64,000 nucleotides of DNA from Malania oleifera (GCF_029873635.1 NC_080422.1:7099764-7163763); one strand, 5' to 3'; shown: positions 24,619 to 38,160, counted from the first letter of the stretch. Notes: generated by a model from the letters alone, not told the origin. A program made the numbers and translations.

Positions 24619-25614
24619 ATCTCCACTTTGGCGAATATTCACCCCTTAGGAGAAAAATGAAAACATAACCCACAGCTCCACTTGGGACAATAGGTTGGGA
24701 CGCCTCCCATCTAGCAACTGAAGACATTAATCAAGTCCATGCAATGCTTGAACTTGTTCGTACTTATAGGCTTTGTCAACATGTTTGTTCTATTATCTAA
24801 AGTATGAACTTTCTCAAGCAGTAGTTCACTAAAAGAGACCAATTCCCTGATCCTGTGAAACCTCACATTTATGTGCTTGGTCCTCACATATTACACCTGG
24901 TTCTTTGTCAAATAAATGACACTTGGACTATCACAATGCAACTGAACTCTATCTTACTAAATATCTAACTTCTTGACCAATCCTAAAAGCCATAATGCTT
25001 CCTTGGCAGCCTCAGCCACTACCATATACTCTGATTCAGCTGTAGATAGTGCAACTAGAGGCTGAATCATGGACCTTCAACAAATAGGCCCTCCCACAAG
25101 GGTGAATACATACCCTGTGGTAGACCTTTTGTCATCTAAGTTCCCTGCATAGTCTGCATCAACATATCCAACCACTGAAGGATCATCCTATTGTCTGCTA
25201 AACATAATGTCGTAGTTCGTAGTACCCCTCAAGTATATGAAAATCTACTTGACTGCATCCCAATGTTGTTGACTCGGATTTAAAAGAAACTTGCTAACCA
25301 CACTGACAGCTTGTGCCAGATCCATTCTTGTACAAACCATAGCATATATCAAACACGCCACTGCACCGGCATATGATACCTTTGACATGTAATGAACGTC
25401 GTCATCTATCTTCAGGCACTGAGTTGTAGACAATTTAAAGTGATTTACTAACGATGTACTTACAGGTTTTGCATTATCCATGCTAGATCTCTCCAACACC
25501 CTCTCAACATAGTTACGCTGAGATAACTATTATCTTCTAGACGCTCTATCCTTGTGAATCTCCATCCTAAGAATATTCTTGGCCACACCCAATGCTTTCA
25601 TGTCAATTTTTTTT

Positions 25615-25626
25615 TGTAGAGACCCG

Positions 25627-25666
<40 letters not shown>

Positions 25667-26065
25667 GAAAAATGGAAAACCGGTTTGGTGTAGGACCAAG
25701 TTGTCAACGGTTTTGAAATTAGCAGGGCTTAGTAAAGGTAAAACGGTAAAAATCGGTTTAGTTAAAAACAAAACCGTCAACGATTTTGTCTAGGGCAGTA
25801 GCTTATAAATAGGTTTTTAACTTTTTTTTTTTAGGAAAATTATAACTCTCTCTCTAGCCTGCGCATACCCTCTATCTCTCTCTCTCTCTCTCTTCAATTT
25901 CTCCCCCAAATTTCAACCAAATCGATGATCAGACACCATTTCAGGATCCTAGCTTCGATACTTAGTGATTTAACTGGAGCAAATTGTGGTTTGGGGATCC
26001 TAGGCACCATTCCAGATATAAGGTAAAGGGAATAGATTATGTCAGTTATTTTCAAAAAAATTAAC
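25615..26065 (+). repeat. Left gypsy LTR part
   Basis: It begins TGTAGAGACCCGG followed by an (AAT)n array of about 12 units, then matches 42123-42640 in order, including the TATA-like GCTTATAAATAGG and GGGGATCCTAGGCACCA. Confidence 0.88.
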
Positions 26066-26115
26066 TTGATAAGAATGGTGTGTGCCCAAGAGGGGGGGTG
26101 AATTGGGTATTTAAA
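26064..26115 (-). repeat. Scrap of a Copia LTR end
   Basis: The string GAGGGGGGGTGAATTGGGT matches, on the opposite strand, the terminal part of the solo LTR at 38893-40851. It is a short orphan piece between the gypsy LTR and the BAHD fragment. Confidence 0.5.
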
Positions 26116-26165
26116 ATTTTTTTCCTAGGTTGACTTCAAATTACAATCAGTATAGTACAATGCAG

Positions 26166-28808
26166 GTCACAAGATTGATGTGCGGTGGATTTATTTTTGC
26201 AATTCGCTTCAATCACACAATATGTGATGGACCTGGGTTGGTCCAGTTCTTACACGATTGGGGAAATGGCATGAGGTGGAGACGTCCAATCCCTTTGTGT
26301 AATGACTCAAAGAATAATGGTATTTAAATAATAAAGAGGGAGGGAAATGGAAACAGAAACAAAAGGAAGCAGCAGACTTCGTCGACGAACGCGATGGGAG
26401 TAATAACTAAGGAATTTAATCAAGGACTAGGCGACGAATACAGGGGATTTATTGACGAGAATAACATAGGGTCTCATTGACGAGGGTATGTTTCGTCGAT
26501 GAGAAAATACTGAGAGGATATTTGGGCGACTTTGAATTTCGTCGATGAAGGGTAGAGTTCGTCAACAAATTGTCTCTTGACCTCATCAACGAAGTGACGT
26601 GACTCGTTGACGAGGGCTAGTGAATAAAAAGGTCAAACTTCATTTTTTTGGCAGAATTTTGACGCTCAACCCTCTCTCTCTCCTCCTTACGGTTCCTCCC
26701 TCTTCTCCCTTCTATTTCGGCCTTGTTAGTCGCCAAATCATCGATCTGAGGCCATCACGATACTCTTGGGGAAGTTCTCTTCAAATCTGTCAAAGCGGAT
26801 CGTTAGTGGAAGCAAGTTGAAATTCATCCCTGAGTTAAGGTAAAGCTTTTTATTTGAAATTTGGTCTTTCCACAGTTGAAGGAAATGACGTACTCGAATA
26901 AATACTGAAGTTTAGTTATGAGAATTATCATTTTCAGGGTACTGCTTAAGGTTTACTATGGGTGTAAGACCAGTATTATAGAGGGGCTTTTCAGTTGCCA
27001 GGTAAGGGGATAAATTAAAGCAGTTATTTTTCATTGAAATTACTATTATTTAATAGTAGAATAATTTTTAAAAAGCATGTGATTATATATGTGAGTATAC
27101 TTGAGAAAATGTGAGTTTGGGAAAATACTGCAATTGTACCAGAAATGTGATTTCAGAACGAAATATACGGTTTCATTCAATTCGTGTGGCGTGAATATTC
27201 TTTTATATATATTGTACCACGTTAAGTTAGATTTACAAAATAAAGCATGTTTACAAATATTTTCAGGAATAACATGATAAACACAGTAAATTATGATTAC
27301 AGAATATATGATATGTTCGACGCAAGATCGTAATTGATGGTTGGCGCAAGGCGGCAATTACTCATGTTATTCGACGCAAGGTCACATCTATTCATGTTTT
27401 TGGCGTGAGGCCGTAATTATTATGTTAATGTAGGATTCATAAAATGTTATTATTTGATTTACGATAAACGGTGTATGTTTATGTACTATATGTTATCAGA
27501 ATCCGTATATTAGTTTAGTTCAGCTTAAGGAGCACGGTACCGTACCTTATAGATCAAATATCTATATTTAGATTGGTACTAACCACCCCACGAAGGGGTG
27601 GGAGATGGATAGTCGATATGAATTTCAGTGTAGAGTTATAGACGTCCACCTAGTAGTACGGACTAGGGTGTGGCGGGCCCATCGTACTTACAAACATTTT
27701 TGACTCGATAGTGGTCAGCCAACCATTGTCAGGTCCCGCCTTCGGGCTGCACAACCCGTCATGGGGGGTAATACATGACATCAACTAGCTATACATCCTA
27801 GGTAGTTTTCAGTATTATAGATTATATCAGATATTATATAATTAGTATGATTACTTGGAAGTATGAAATTATATGTTTATCTAACCATATTACGATATAT
27901 GTTTTATGGTATGAGAAATGTACGGTATATGTATTACAACATTAAATATTCATGTTGTCACACAGCTGATTTTAATTTATCTACCCTTATTGAGAGGTGT
28001 CTCACCCTAAGTTTAAATTATTTCAGGAAACCCGGAGAGACCGAAGGGTCAGGGCCGCCGCTGAGTGAGTTGAGCTTCCCTACTAAAAGGGTAAGTTTGA
28101 TCTAGGATTAGGAGATTTTTATTGTAAGATCCTAGGTTTATTTTGATGTTTTGGAGATTGTATATAAATACAGTATCTTTGGGAATATAATAGACTCTGG
28201 TATTATGTAATTTATGGTTGATGAATGTGATTTACATTTACTACTGCCTAGATTCCACTGTGTATGACAGATGTCCTCGCTACCCACGGGTTCGAGTTAA
28301 CTATTTTATTATGTTCTATTATATGATTAGTTAAGCAGGTAGTTACACTCTGCCTATGTACCAATGAGATTTCTTCAATGCTCACGACCTACTGCACGTG
28401 ACTTGCATGCACTATGAATACAAGGAGGCCTACACAGGCCCACCAACAAACACGGGCTCTAATAAGATGGCCCAAAGGCCCTTCTTTTTTGGTCCAAAAC
28501 ATATCCAAGCCCTTAAGGACCAACTCCCACCCCACCTCCAAAGCTCAACCACATTCAAGGTGTTGACTGCCTGTCTTTGGAAGTGTCGCACATCAGCGCT
28601 CGCGCTTCGCCCCGATGAGACCATTCGCATTTCGTTCACCATCAATGCATGTGGCAAGCATGTGGTGCCTCTACCTAGTGGGTTCTACGGCAATGCATTC
28701 GTGTACCCAACTCAAGTTTCCAAGGCCCAATTGTTGTGTGAAGGTTCTTTGGGCTTTGCAGCGGAGATGGTTAAAAAGGTCAAGGCCCAGATTAGAATTA
28801 ATCTTTAA
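26166..28808 (+). pseudogene. BAHD acyltransferase exon 2 fragment, split by a solo LTR
   Basis: BAHD enzymes move acyl groups from CoA thioesters to alcohols or amines in plant secondary metabolism. The part at 26166-26297 reads [20 protein letters not shown] then DGPG, which holds the catalytic HxxxD motif (HTICD). Just before it, a TGCAG acceptor sits where the family's intron ends, so this is a genomic, not a processed, copy. After the LTR insertion and its target duplication, 28353-28808 continues with NAHDLLHVTCMHYEYKE, RPFFFGPK and FKVLTACLWKCRT. It resembles the benzyl-alcohol/HSR201 type. There is an in-frame TGA at 28365-28367. The reading ends at VKKVKAQ, so the last roughly 110 residues, including DFGWG, are absent, and exon 1 is absent. 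It is a dead gene fragment. Confidence 0.88.
26298..28347 (+). mobile_element. Solo LTR (gypsy, family 2) in BAHD exon
   Basis: 2050-bp solo LTR starting TGTAATGACTC and ending GGTAGTTACA. It is flanked by CTTTG (26293-26297) and CTCTG (28348-28352), a target duplication with one mismatch. It is homologous to the reversed copies at 29045-31092 and 34355-36372. It contains many TCGTCGACGA-like words (about 26378-26610) and a short tandem array near 27310-27425. No internal region is present, as expected after LTR-LTR recombination. Confidence 0.88.
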
Positions 28809-29044
28809 CTTAATCTAACTAGAAACTTGTTTAGAGCTTGATCAATTTGTCTAAAATTATTTAACTTGAACTCATATTGACAACAAGTTCTTAAAACAAG
28901 TTTAATTCAATTAAAATCAAACAATAATGAGTATATGGGCGTCCAAGGGCCGTCTAGTTAAGAAATCTCTAAGGTTACATTTTGTTTGCAAAATGCCCAT
29001 TTTCTGGAATATATTAGTTATAGTAAGTTAGTTACAATTAGTTA

Positions 29045-30368
29045 TGTAATGACCTGCTTAATTTCCATATATTTTTTTTTTACAAAATCAATATAATAAA
29101 TCCAGCAAATCATAATCAACCTGAACCCATGGGTATCAAGGATACGTTAGAAACACAATACGGAAGCCTAAGCAGCAGGAAACATAAAATCATAAACATC
29201 TCGTAATATCATACACATAATACTATTCATCTCAATACCAGAGTTATTACATCTATTGTAATTATAAATACACATTCCAAAAGAGTTCTAGGGTCACTTC
29301 TCACAAAACCCATTCGATCATAACAAAATACTTACCCTTCCGAAAGGGCAGGTCAGCTATATCTCTCTTAGCGGAGCTTTATCCGCTCTCCTATCAGCGG
29401 CTCTTGAAATGTTCATATAATAAGGGGTGAGACACCTCTCAGTCAAGGAAATAAACTAATACTAGTGTGTGGCAACATGTGTTTATCCGTATTATACATA
29501 AAACATACATAGACAAGTATAGTAACTGTTGTATGATATTTGGGAAAGCATATATTATCATAGCATGACAGAACATATTGCATTATCATAAACATTATTC
29601 ATCTCATATAATAATAATACGAAAACTACCCTGGTAGGTTAGCTGACTGTTGTCATGCATTAACCCCACATGACTGGGTTGTGTGGCTCGAAAGCGGGAC
29701 CTGACAATGGTTGGCTGATCACTGCTAAGTCAAAAGTACAGTTTGTAAGTTCGATGGGTCTGCCAGACCTGGTTCGTACACCAGGGGCGCTTACACTTCT
29801 TAAAATTACATCGACTATCTGTCCTCACGCTACTCCGTACAGTAGCGTTAACCAATATCATGATGATCATGAACACATAGCAGCGGTACCGTGCAATTTT
29901 CTAGCCTAGACCAAGCCAATCAGGTTCTAATAATATATAGCATATAATCAAACTGTGATACATGGATATTTCATACTAATATTTGCCAAATCAATATCAT
30001 CACATCATTTTACATGTATATATATATATATAATGAAAATCATTGGCCCGTACACTGGTATTTCATATTTTACCATAGCTCGGCCCGTATGCTAACAAAA
30101 CATATCCATAACTCGGCCTGTACGTCGTCAAAACATATCCATAACTGGTCTATATGCCGGTAAAACATATTCATAGCTTGGCCCGTATGTTGGTAAAACA
30201 TATATACAAATTCTTGGTCTGTACGTCGATTTTTCATTATAAAATTCATATCATTATCATATTCCCAGAAAATAGTAATTTATCATAAAATCTACTCATG
30301 CCACGCAAAATGGGTATTATATATATATCCAGAACATATCATCATTTTCAGCAGTATTTCCCAACATA

Positions 30369-30404
<36 letters not shown>

Positions 30405-31092
30405 TTACATATATTTTCCTGAAATCAAATGCTATACAATTTTACTTATAATTTTCATAAAACAACTAGCTTAATTTATCCCCTTACCTAATTCCTCAAA
30501 AAGCTCCTAAGACAAAGCAGTCCTGCACCCGTAGGGTTCCCCATTCAACACCTTGAAAGTGACATTCCCTAGAACTAAACTTCAGTATTTCTACGCGTGC
30601 TACTCTTTCTACAACTGTCGTAAAGTCAAAAATTGAGTAGAAAGCCTTACCCTTAATTTGGGATGAATTTTAAACCAGCTCCACCGACGATCAGCTTCAG
30701 AAGACTTGCAGAAAACTTCATCATGAGCGTTGTGATGGCTTCAGATCTTCGATTCGGTGAGAAACGAAGTCGAGATCGAAAATAGAAGGGGAGGGGAGCG
30801 TTTAGAGAGAGAAAATGAGATTCCTGAGCTGAAATTCTGTCAAAAATCTGGGTTTTAACTACTTATAGCCTCAGATTCGTTGACGAGACACGTTATCTCG
30901 TTGACGAGTCCTGTAAAGGGTTTGTCGACAAACCTGCACCCCTTGTTGATGAGTTTCAGACTACCACAAACCTTCTCTTGGCATCTTCTCGTCGACAAGA
31001 CGTGTCTTAGTCGACGAGACCCTCATGAACCTTTGTCGATGAAACCCCTGTGTTCGTCGATGAAACCCTGATTAATTTCTTGGGTCATTACA
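29045..31092 (-). mobile_element. Solo LTR (family 2), reverse
   Basis: 2048 bp with exact target duplication AGTTA (29040-29044 and 31093-31097). On the minus strand it starts TGTAATGACCCAAGAAATT. GTCGACGA-like words cluster at 30875-31075. Five diverged units with GGCCCGTATG...AAAACATAT lie at 30040-30235. Confidence 0.9.
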
Positions 31093-31097
31093 AGTTA

Positions 31098-31693
31098 TAC
31101 AAGGAATTATGTTATCAATATAGAGTAAAAGACAATGTGAAATATTTTATGAGTTCATAATAAGGAAATACTATTCTTAAATTTTATTATCGTGATGTCT
31201 ACTTCTTTCTTATTACATGGTGAATACAAAACTATGCCTCCGAACCAAACGAGTCATAACTTTCTTAGTTACATATTAAGGACCTAGGGTTCTAGTTTTA
31301 GAAGTTGTGATTTCTTAAGTACACCTTGGTATTTAAGTAAAATAGATCGGTAGACCTTTATTTGGGTGGATTACTCAAATACATGGAACACTCATATTAA
31401 AAACTTTAAAAACATACATAATGTTTAAGTTAACTATATATATATCACTTATATAATATAAAAAATAAAAATAATAAAAAATCAATTAATTTCATAAACA
31501 GTTGTTAGGCTTCATTAACTTGACTTGTCACACTATTTGGAATATGGCTCCAATTCAAATAAAGTCGAACCAAGTTAGCTTCAAATCACAATCACATGTT
31601 TAGAAGATGATCGATCATGCGTACGTACACCATGGACACCGGCGTGTATAGCCAGAAGCTAGGAATTCGCTTGAGTTGCATTATGCATATATG
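31098..31693. other. Spacer left of the Mutator-like element
   Basis: AT-rich DNA without recognised features. It contains the left 10-bp target duplication of the Mutator-like element just after this interval (31694-31703). Confidence 0.4.
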
Positions 31694-31703
31694 GATGGAG
31701 CAT

Positions 31704-32040
31704 GAGTTTTTTCCCAGTTTATCTTTAAAAAAATAAATAAATAAATAATACCCTATTCTGGGAAGTATTTTCCAAAATGACTTTGACGTAATCTCGCTTC
31801 TTGGTCCAGCGAGATTTGATTGGGAAAGTTAGACGCGTGGCAAATCTCTCTGGTTCATAAGATTTTCTTCGGAATACTAATGGGCTCATCCACCTATTGT
31901 TGGACGTGTGGCAAATCTCGCTGGCTCATCTAGTGAGATTCGCTTTGTAATACTAATGGGCTCATCCACCCGCCGTTGGACGCGTGACAAATCTCGCTAC
32001 TTGACCCATCTAGATTTGCTTCGTTCCTGAAACTGCCATT
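31704..32040 (+). repeat. Left terminal inverted repeat of MULE
   Basis: Matches the reverse complement of 40937-40852 joined to 38892-38665. It includes AAATCTCGCTACTTG-type words and their complements. Confidence 0.82.
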
Positions 32041-32779
32041 TCTCCTTCACTTTTGTGCGCAAACATAATAGAGAGCACAGACCTTACACATAGACGTTGT
32101 AGAGAGAAGGAGAGGCTTTGCAGGTGACTGTTACTGAGGCAGAAGGCAACAAAGACTTTGCAAGTAACTGTTGCTCGTCAAACGGGAGGCTACTAACTCA
32201 AGAAATACCTATATAGACAAAGGAGATGAGGTAAGTGGATTTTCACCGTTTGCTCTTGATAAAATTGAAATTTATTTATTTATTTTCTTGAAGAGTTTGT
32301 CAGTTGGATTGATACAAGTTTTAGTGTGAAAGTTTCATTTGGAAACCCCCAAATTTAAGGTTAGAGTTTTTCTTCATTTAATTTGTTATGTGTTATATGA
32401 AATCTACATTTTAGTATGCTTGTATGTATGTTGTATTGATGCCAAAATTCATATGTGAATGTGTAAATTTATTTCAATTTTCATGATCATATACTATTTT
32501 ATATTAGGATTTTTATTTACTTTCATGATTATTTGAGTATTTGATCAATTAATATGTAAATTTTTGAGATTATAGTTTTGATTTCATCTCACGTTTATTT
32601 GAATATATAAATCATGAATGTGTAAATTTATTTCAATTTTCATGATCATTGAATTTAGTTTTAATTTTGAAGTCATATGCATGGAATTGTTAATTTTTTA
32701 TGTTAGGATTTTTATTTAATTCATGATTATTTGAATGTGTAATAAATTAATGTTGAATAAAGTCATATATAGTTAATTG

Positions 32780-33480
32780 GTTTTTTTATGGGGCATGATT
32801 AACATGATAAATTATTTTAATAATATTATTTTAATATAAATTAACATGATAATCATATGTATAAATTATGAACAAGATTATTGTTAATCAAAGAATAGTA
32901 TTATTTTATTTTATTTAATAAAATTATTTAAATATTAATTAAAAGTAATAGTAAACATAATTATTAATTAAACTGTCAATTAAAAATTAACCAAATATTC
33001 TTTTATTATGCATTATAACCTATTAATTATTAATAAATTATAATTAAATTATGGAACGAATAAAAAAAACCATCTATAAATTTAAATTAACATTAAATAA
33101 ATCAAAAAATTAATTTAGTTATAGATACTATTTTTAACATAAATTAATGTGATAATCAAATGTTACAAATATATATTAATAATAAGATTATTGTTAATTA
33201 ATAAATAATATTATGTTATTTTAATTAATAGAAAATAATTAAATTTTCATTAAAAATTAAAATAATTAGCTTTTAAGTTTCTAATTATAAAAATATTATT
33301 ATTTTTATTCAAAATTTATTTAAAAATGGCTATATATTATTTTACTATGTATTATGACATATTAGTTATTATAGTAACATGTTGTAAATATGCTTTAATA
33401 ATAAGATTATTGTTAATTAAACAAAATAATCTTCTATTATTTTTTAATTAGAAAATATTTAAATATACATTAAACAACAG
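32780..33480. repeat. AT-rich degenerate repeats within MULE
   Basis: Units built on AATTAACATGATAATCATATG and AAGATTATTGTTAAT recur here several times and again at 48.4-49 and 52.5-53.3 kb. Confidence 0.6.
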
Positions 33481-33530
33481 TGGGAGGGTTTTTTAATAGT
33501 AAATATTTAATATGCTACATAATTTATATT

Positions 33531-34023
33531 CATAATCGGTTTTAATATCATAGTGGATACTTGTAACCTGACGTTGGAAGCCTAACCTCTGGTTTAACGA
33601 AGCTATGACCGTCCCTAGCGAAACCATTGCATAATCATTTGCATATTTTCATACTCATAATTGGTTTCAATATCATAGCGGATACCCGTAACCAAGCGTT
33701 GGAAGCCTAACCTTCGGTTTAACGAAGCTATGGCTGTCACTGGCGAAACCATTACATAATCATTCGCATATTTTCACACTCATTATCGGTTTCAATATCA
33801 TAGCGGATACCTATAACCTGGTGTTGGAAGTCTAACCTCTGGTTTGACGAAGCTATAGCCGTCACTGGCGAAACCATTGTATAATCATTTGCATATTTTC
33901 ATACTCATTATTGGTTTCAATATCATAGCGGATACCCGTAACCTAGCATTGGAAGCCTAACCTCTGGTTTAACAAAGCTATGGCCGTCACTGGAGAAACC
34001 ATTGTATAATCATTTCATATTTT
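33531..34023 (+). repeat. Minisatellite, 4 units of 125 bp
   Basis: Unit starts at 33531, 33656, 33781 and 33906 give an exact 125-bp period. Each unit opens with CAT(A/T)AT(T/C)GGTTT(C/T)AATATC and contains GCGAAACCATT-like ends; units differ by scattered substitutions. The equal spacing with point differences indicates amplification followed by slow decay. Confidence 0.95.
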
Positions 34024-34354
34024 CATAATTATATTCTGATTATATTCTTTCAATTTGATTTGTAAATCGGGTGACAATTTGATCTAAATGCCTCCTACGT
34101 GGTTGATACAGTGATGTGAATTGCATACTGGTAGATATTATAGGTTCTCACATGCTAAGACTGAATTATTACATTACTTGCAAACGTTTCAGGGACATAG
34201 TAAAAATGGAAAAATGTTCAAATTACAGACAGCATGCTGTCGAAATTTCGGTAGAACTTTTCCCAGAAAAGTAACCATATACTAAGATGAAAACAATTAA
34301 ATGCATGCAAAAATATTTTTGAAATGATGAGTAAAACATATAGGGAATATTTCA

Positions 34355-36372
34355 TAAAATGACCTGCTAATAAAATAAAAATTTTTTTTCCTAGTTTTAA
34401 ATCCAATCATTAACCTAAACAACGGAAAGCCAATTATATAAAATAAGTTCACACATAATACAATACCAGAGTGTCAAATCATCCCACAATATACAAACAT
34501 CACTGTTCTCTCGAAACTATCCTTACTAATACCAAGGGTTTACAAAACATGCGACCCAAAAAAAAAAATAATACTCACCCTCAAAAAGGGCAGTACAACA
34601 GCCCCTCTACCTGCGAGTCTGCTCCATTCGCGTAGTTGGTTCACCTGAAAAATAATTCAACATTGGAATGAGCCAACGCTCAGTAAGATGAAACATGCTA
34701 TTACTCGACTGTGGCTATTAAGCTATAGTTTGGTAAAAATAATCTGATTTAAGAATATTATAAATAATTGAATCCAAAAGTGTTGATATTACATAACATA
34801 TAATAAAACCATTAACTACATAAATGAACATGCCAATCTATATAAAATTACATTTCATATTAATACTACTATTTCTGAAAGCCTAATAGTACTCATAACA
34901 TCTAAGAAATTTCCCTAGATGGTTGTATGTCATGATTTAATCCCTCATGATAGGATTGTGCAGGACGAAGGGGAGACCTATCCTGGCTGGCCGACTAGGG
35001 TAAGTCAACGAAACTCCAACAGTCTGATCGAACCCCTCAATCCATATTTGATGGAGAGCCTGTCCCAACGTGGGCACAATCGACCTCATACCACTTACTG
35101 TCTAAGTAAAGTGGTTGCACTCTGAACTGAATATCTGTAGTTACAGTACCGTGTTCTGCTGTCTGATCCATCAGGGTCTGATACTATATAAGTAGCTGAT
35201 TTCTGTAATATACTGTTTTTACTATGGTTTCTAAAATAACCATAACCCCATAGAATTTATCTGAAATTCTAAATAAACTGACTGGAAATCTATTTTCTGT
35301 ATAACTGAACTGTTATCTAAATATTTGTTTATTGGGGCGTTATGGTACTGATACACGTGTTATTCTCTAATTACTGAAAATGCATACTTCTAAGTATACT
35401 GTACACTGAAAAAATTTGTCATTCTATAAACATGCAAATATCATGGTATTTTTGTTAGTAACTATAAACTTGGTATTCACAAATTCTATAGACATACTAC
35501 TGTTTCTGTTATCAACTTAAGCCACACAAATAAATATTAATATTACCAGGCTCTGAAAACTGCATATATAGTTTAAATAATAAGTTAATACAAGCATATA
35601 ATTTGCACTAAAATCGTATATGGTTGCCTAGCATAACATATTTTCCATTACCTAACTACTGAAAAGCCCCTATGGTATACTGGTCCAACACCTGCAGGGC
35701 TTCCTACTCAACGCCCCGAAAACAACATTCACCATAACAGAATATCATTATTTCTTTGTCTCCATCATTTTCTACAACTACTAGAAGGCCAAAAACTGAA
35801 TAAAAGGCTTTACCCTATTTCTGGGGAGAAATTCAACTTGATTCCACAGATGATTTGCCCTGGTAAACTTGGAGAGAACTTCGCCAGGAGCGTCGTGATG
35901 GCCTCAAATCATCGATTCGGCAACTAACGGGGCCGAAATCGAAGAGATAAGAGGGAAGGACCGTAGGAGAGAGAGAGAGAGAGAGAGAGAGGAATATTTT
36001 TGTTGATTTTTCTGCGATTAAACAAAGTTTAGGACTATTTATACTGTGGCCTTCGTCAACGAGCCACGTCATCTCGTTGAGGAATCTACTAGGAAATTCG
36101 TCGACGAGCTCTCCCCTTCGTCGAAGAAATTCAGAATCTCCCAAAACATTCTCTCGGTATCTTCTTGTCGACGAAACATGTCCTCGTCGATGAGACTCTT
36201 TTGTACCCTCGTCGACGAATCCCCTGTGTTCGTTGATGAGGCCATTAGAAAATTCCTTAGGTTTTTATATCCAAAATGCAATGTTATCCAAAGTCTGCTG
36301 CCTCCTTCTGTTCCTGTTTCCATTTCCATCCCTCTTTATTATTTAAATAACATTATTCTTTGGGTCATTACA
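34355..36372 (-). mobile_element. Solo LTR (family 2) inside MULE
   Basis: 2018 bp, flanked by exact TTTCA (34350-34354 and 36373-36377). On the minus strand it starts TGTAATGACCCAAAGAATAA, nearly as in the copy at 26298. GTCGACGA-like words occupy 36050-36240 and a (GA)n tract is near 35969-35991. Confidence 0.9.
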
Positions 36373-36559
36373 TTTCATGCTTATGAAAGTATAGGGAAGA
36401 TTGCACTAGTCATATGATAAAATCTGAATAATAGATAACTAGTGTAGTTGCTTTAAAAGGATGCTTATACTGTCTCGTATACTTAGTGAAATTAATTCTT
36501 GATTACTATAAGTAACACATAACACTAATACATATAATTTTGTTTTTCATAGGTCTTTT

Positions 36560-37217
36560 TTCTTTCCCGAGCGCCGATCTAAATGGTAGGAAGTTCAAGC
36601 AGTACTTCGATGATAGTATTGTTGTATATAAAGGGGATATTATAACCAGAGCAGATGGTGTTAGTTATAATACTCCTTCAGTTTGACCAATTTGAATTGG
36701 CCATAGGTGTAAATTAAATAAATTGTATACAAAGATATACAAATATTTGCATATTGATCTGCATATTGATCCAGATCAATATGCATTGCAGGTGATCGCA
36801 AGATACCCTTTGCGAGGGTTCAATAATACAGTCTTTTATAAGGCTATTCCCATATCTGATGATTATGGTCTGCGCATTGTGTTGGATGCATACTGCATAG
36901 GTCTGACATATTTAGCTGTGCAATTGTATGTCAAAACCATTTCTCAAATGGGTGTAACCGTAGCTAGGCAGCTAGAGGCACTTGCCGAGCATTTAGATGA
37001 AGTGGAAGAAGACACCCAACAAACACGTCATATCGATATGAGTGCAGAGGTTGGTTGTATGCCTACTGTGGATTTTAACGAATATTCAAGATCGTCGTTC
37101 GAGCCACTGACATACGAAACACTTGTTCCTGACACGTATCCACGAGGAGGTTGCGAAGAAGTCATGACAAACGCATTGGACGAGGGAATGAACATTATGA
37201 ACAATGCTAATCTGTAA
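36560..37217 (+). pseudogene. MuDR-like N-terminal reading frame
   Basis: An acceptor-like TTTTTCATAG precedes a reading with KQYFDDSIVVYKGDIITRAD then GVSYNTPS. After a frame break it continues as an open frame (36723-37217) with YKYLHIDLHIDPDQYALQVI, ARYPLRGFNNTVFYKAIPIS and DDYGL. This order matches the N-terminal domain before the transposase core in plant MuDR-like proteins. The reading has stops before 36720 and nothing resembling the core follows. The ATG at 36723 is internal to the domain, so this is a remnant. Confidence 0.6.
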
Positions 37218-37392
37218 GATGAAGACACGTATGAGCAGGAAACGGGTGAAGGGTTAAATGAGTTCCCCATTGATGTGAACCCACCCCCCCCCCCGTGAAA
37301 CGAATGACGCCACGTACGACGCCCAGTTCATGGACAAGCCTCCGATGTACGATAATATTGACGTAGATGCTGCAAATTTAACTCCGTTGTAG

Positions 37393-37560
37393 TTGTTTGA
37401 AATATGTTTTTCAGTCTTTTCAATGCAGTCACTGGAGGCAGCTTTGAAAACGGTACCAAATGATCGAAATGGGAAAATGTCCAAGGAGTTTCTGCGTGTA
37501 GCACTGGATAAGATTGGGCCTTCGCCTGGTTTACCACCACTAGATGAAATTGGGCCTTGA
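37393..37560 (+). pseudogene. Captured EF-hand host gene fragment
   Basis: The plus-strand frame from 37393 reads LFEICFSVFSM, then AALKTVPNDRNGKM, then SKEFLRVALDKIGPSPGLPP. This closely resembles the C-terminal EF-hand part of a plant calcium-binding family whose hallmark is SK-YLRVALD---PSAGLPP. It sits directly after the MuDR-like reading inside the MULE, as host exon pieces do in Pack-MULEs. It is about 55 residues, with no start codon of its own and a stop soon after. Identification is from memory of the family and needs a database check. Confidence 0.6.
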
Positions 37561-37619
37561 CTAACTATGTTGAGGCCCTCACAAAGTTGTTGATTGCTAT
37601 CACAAGTCATCACTCAATG

Positions 37620-38160
37620 TCTTGTAAGCTTCCATTGTAGAGGGGGCAGATGGAGACGATGAGGATGACCCTGAGGATGTGTGCAGTGCAGTTACTCAAC
37701 GTGTTGGAGAGGCAGGAAAAATAACCAAAAGTTACCCAAGTGTATGACTTTATGTTTCTAGATCTGCGAATCAATGGAAAGAAGACCTCTGCAATGGTGG
37801 AAATTAGGGCTACACATAACTTTGTCTCAAAACTAGAAACATAGAGACTCAACTTGAACTTGGACGACTTAGGACGTATAAAAGTGGTCAGTTCCACGGC
37901 TCAACGTACTCTAGAAGTAGCCAAGCAAGTGACTATGAAGCTTGGATAGTGAGTGGGACATGCAAATTTCATAGTGCCGATGGATGATTTCCAAGTGATA
38001 GTTGGAATGGTATTCTTAAGGTAGAGTAAGGTAGTATTGATGTTGTTTGCTAGTTCCTTTTGCCTGGTGGGGGGTTGTCTTGCATGGTGCAAGCTGTTAC
38101 AAAGAAAAGGGATGACGATAAGTTCCTCTTAACCATGCAAATAAATGGGCACTAGAATCT
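37620..38160 (+). mobile_element. Gypsy aspartic-protease region scrap
   Basis: The plus strand shows short stretches typical of the retroviral-type protease of plant Ty3/gypsy elements (FLDLRINGKKTSAMVE, ATHNFVS, then FIVPMDDFQVIVGM). It is an isolated fossil inside the Mutator-like element, either carried along or inserted. It is broken. Confidence 0.65.

Noticed and set aside
33531-34023. Regular repeats considered as a CRISPR array
   Set aside because: Units are contiguous 125-bp copies without short repeats and unique spacers, in a plant genome inside a transposon.
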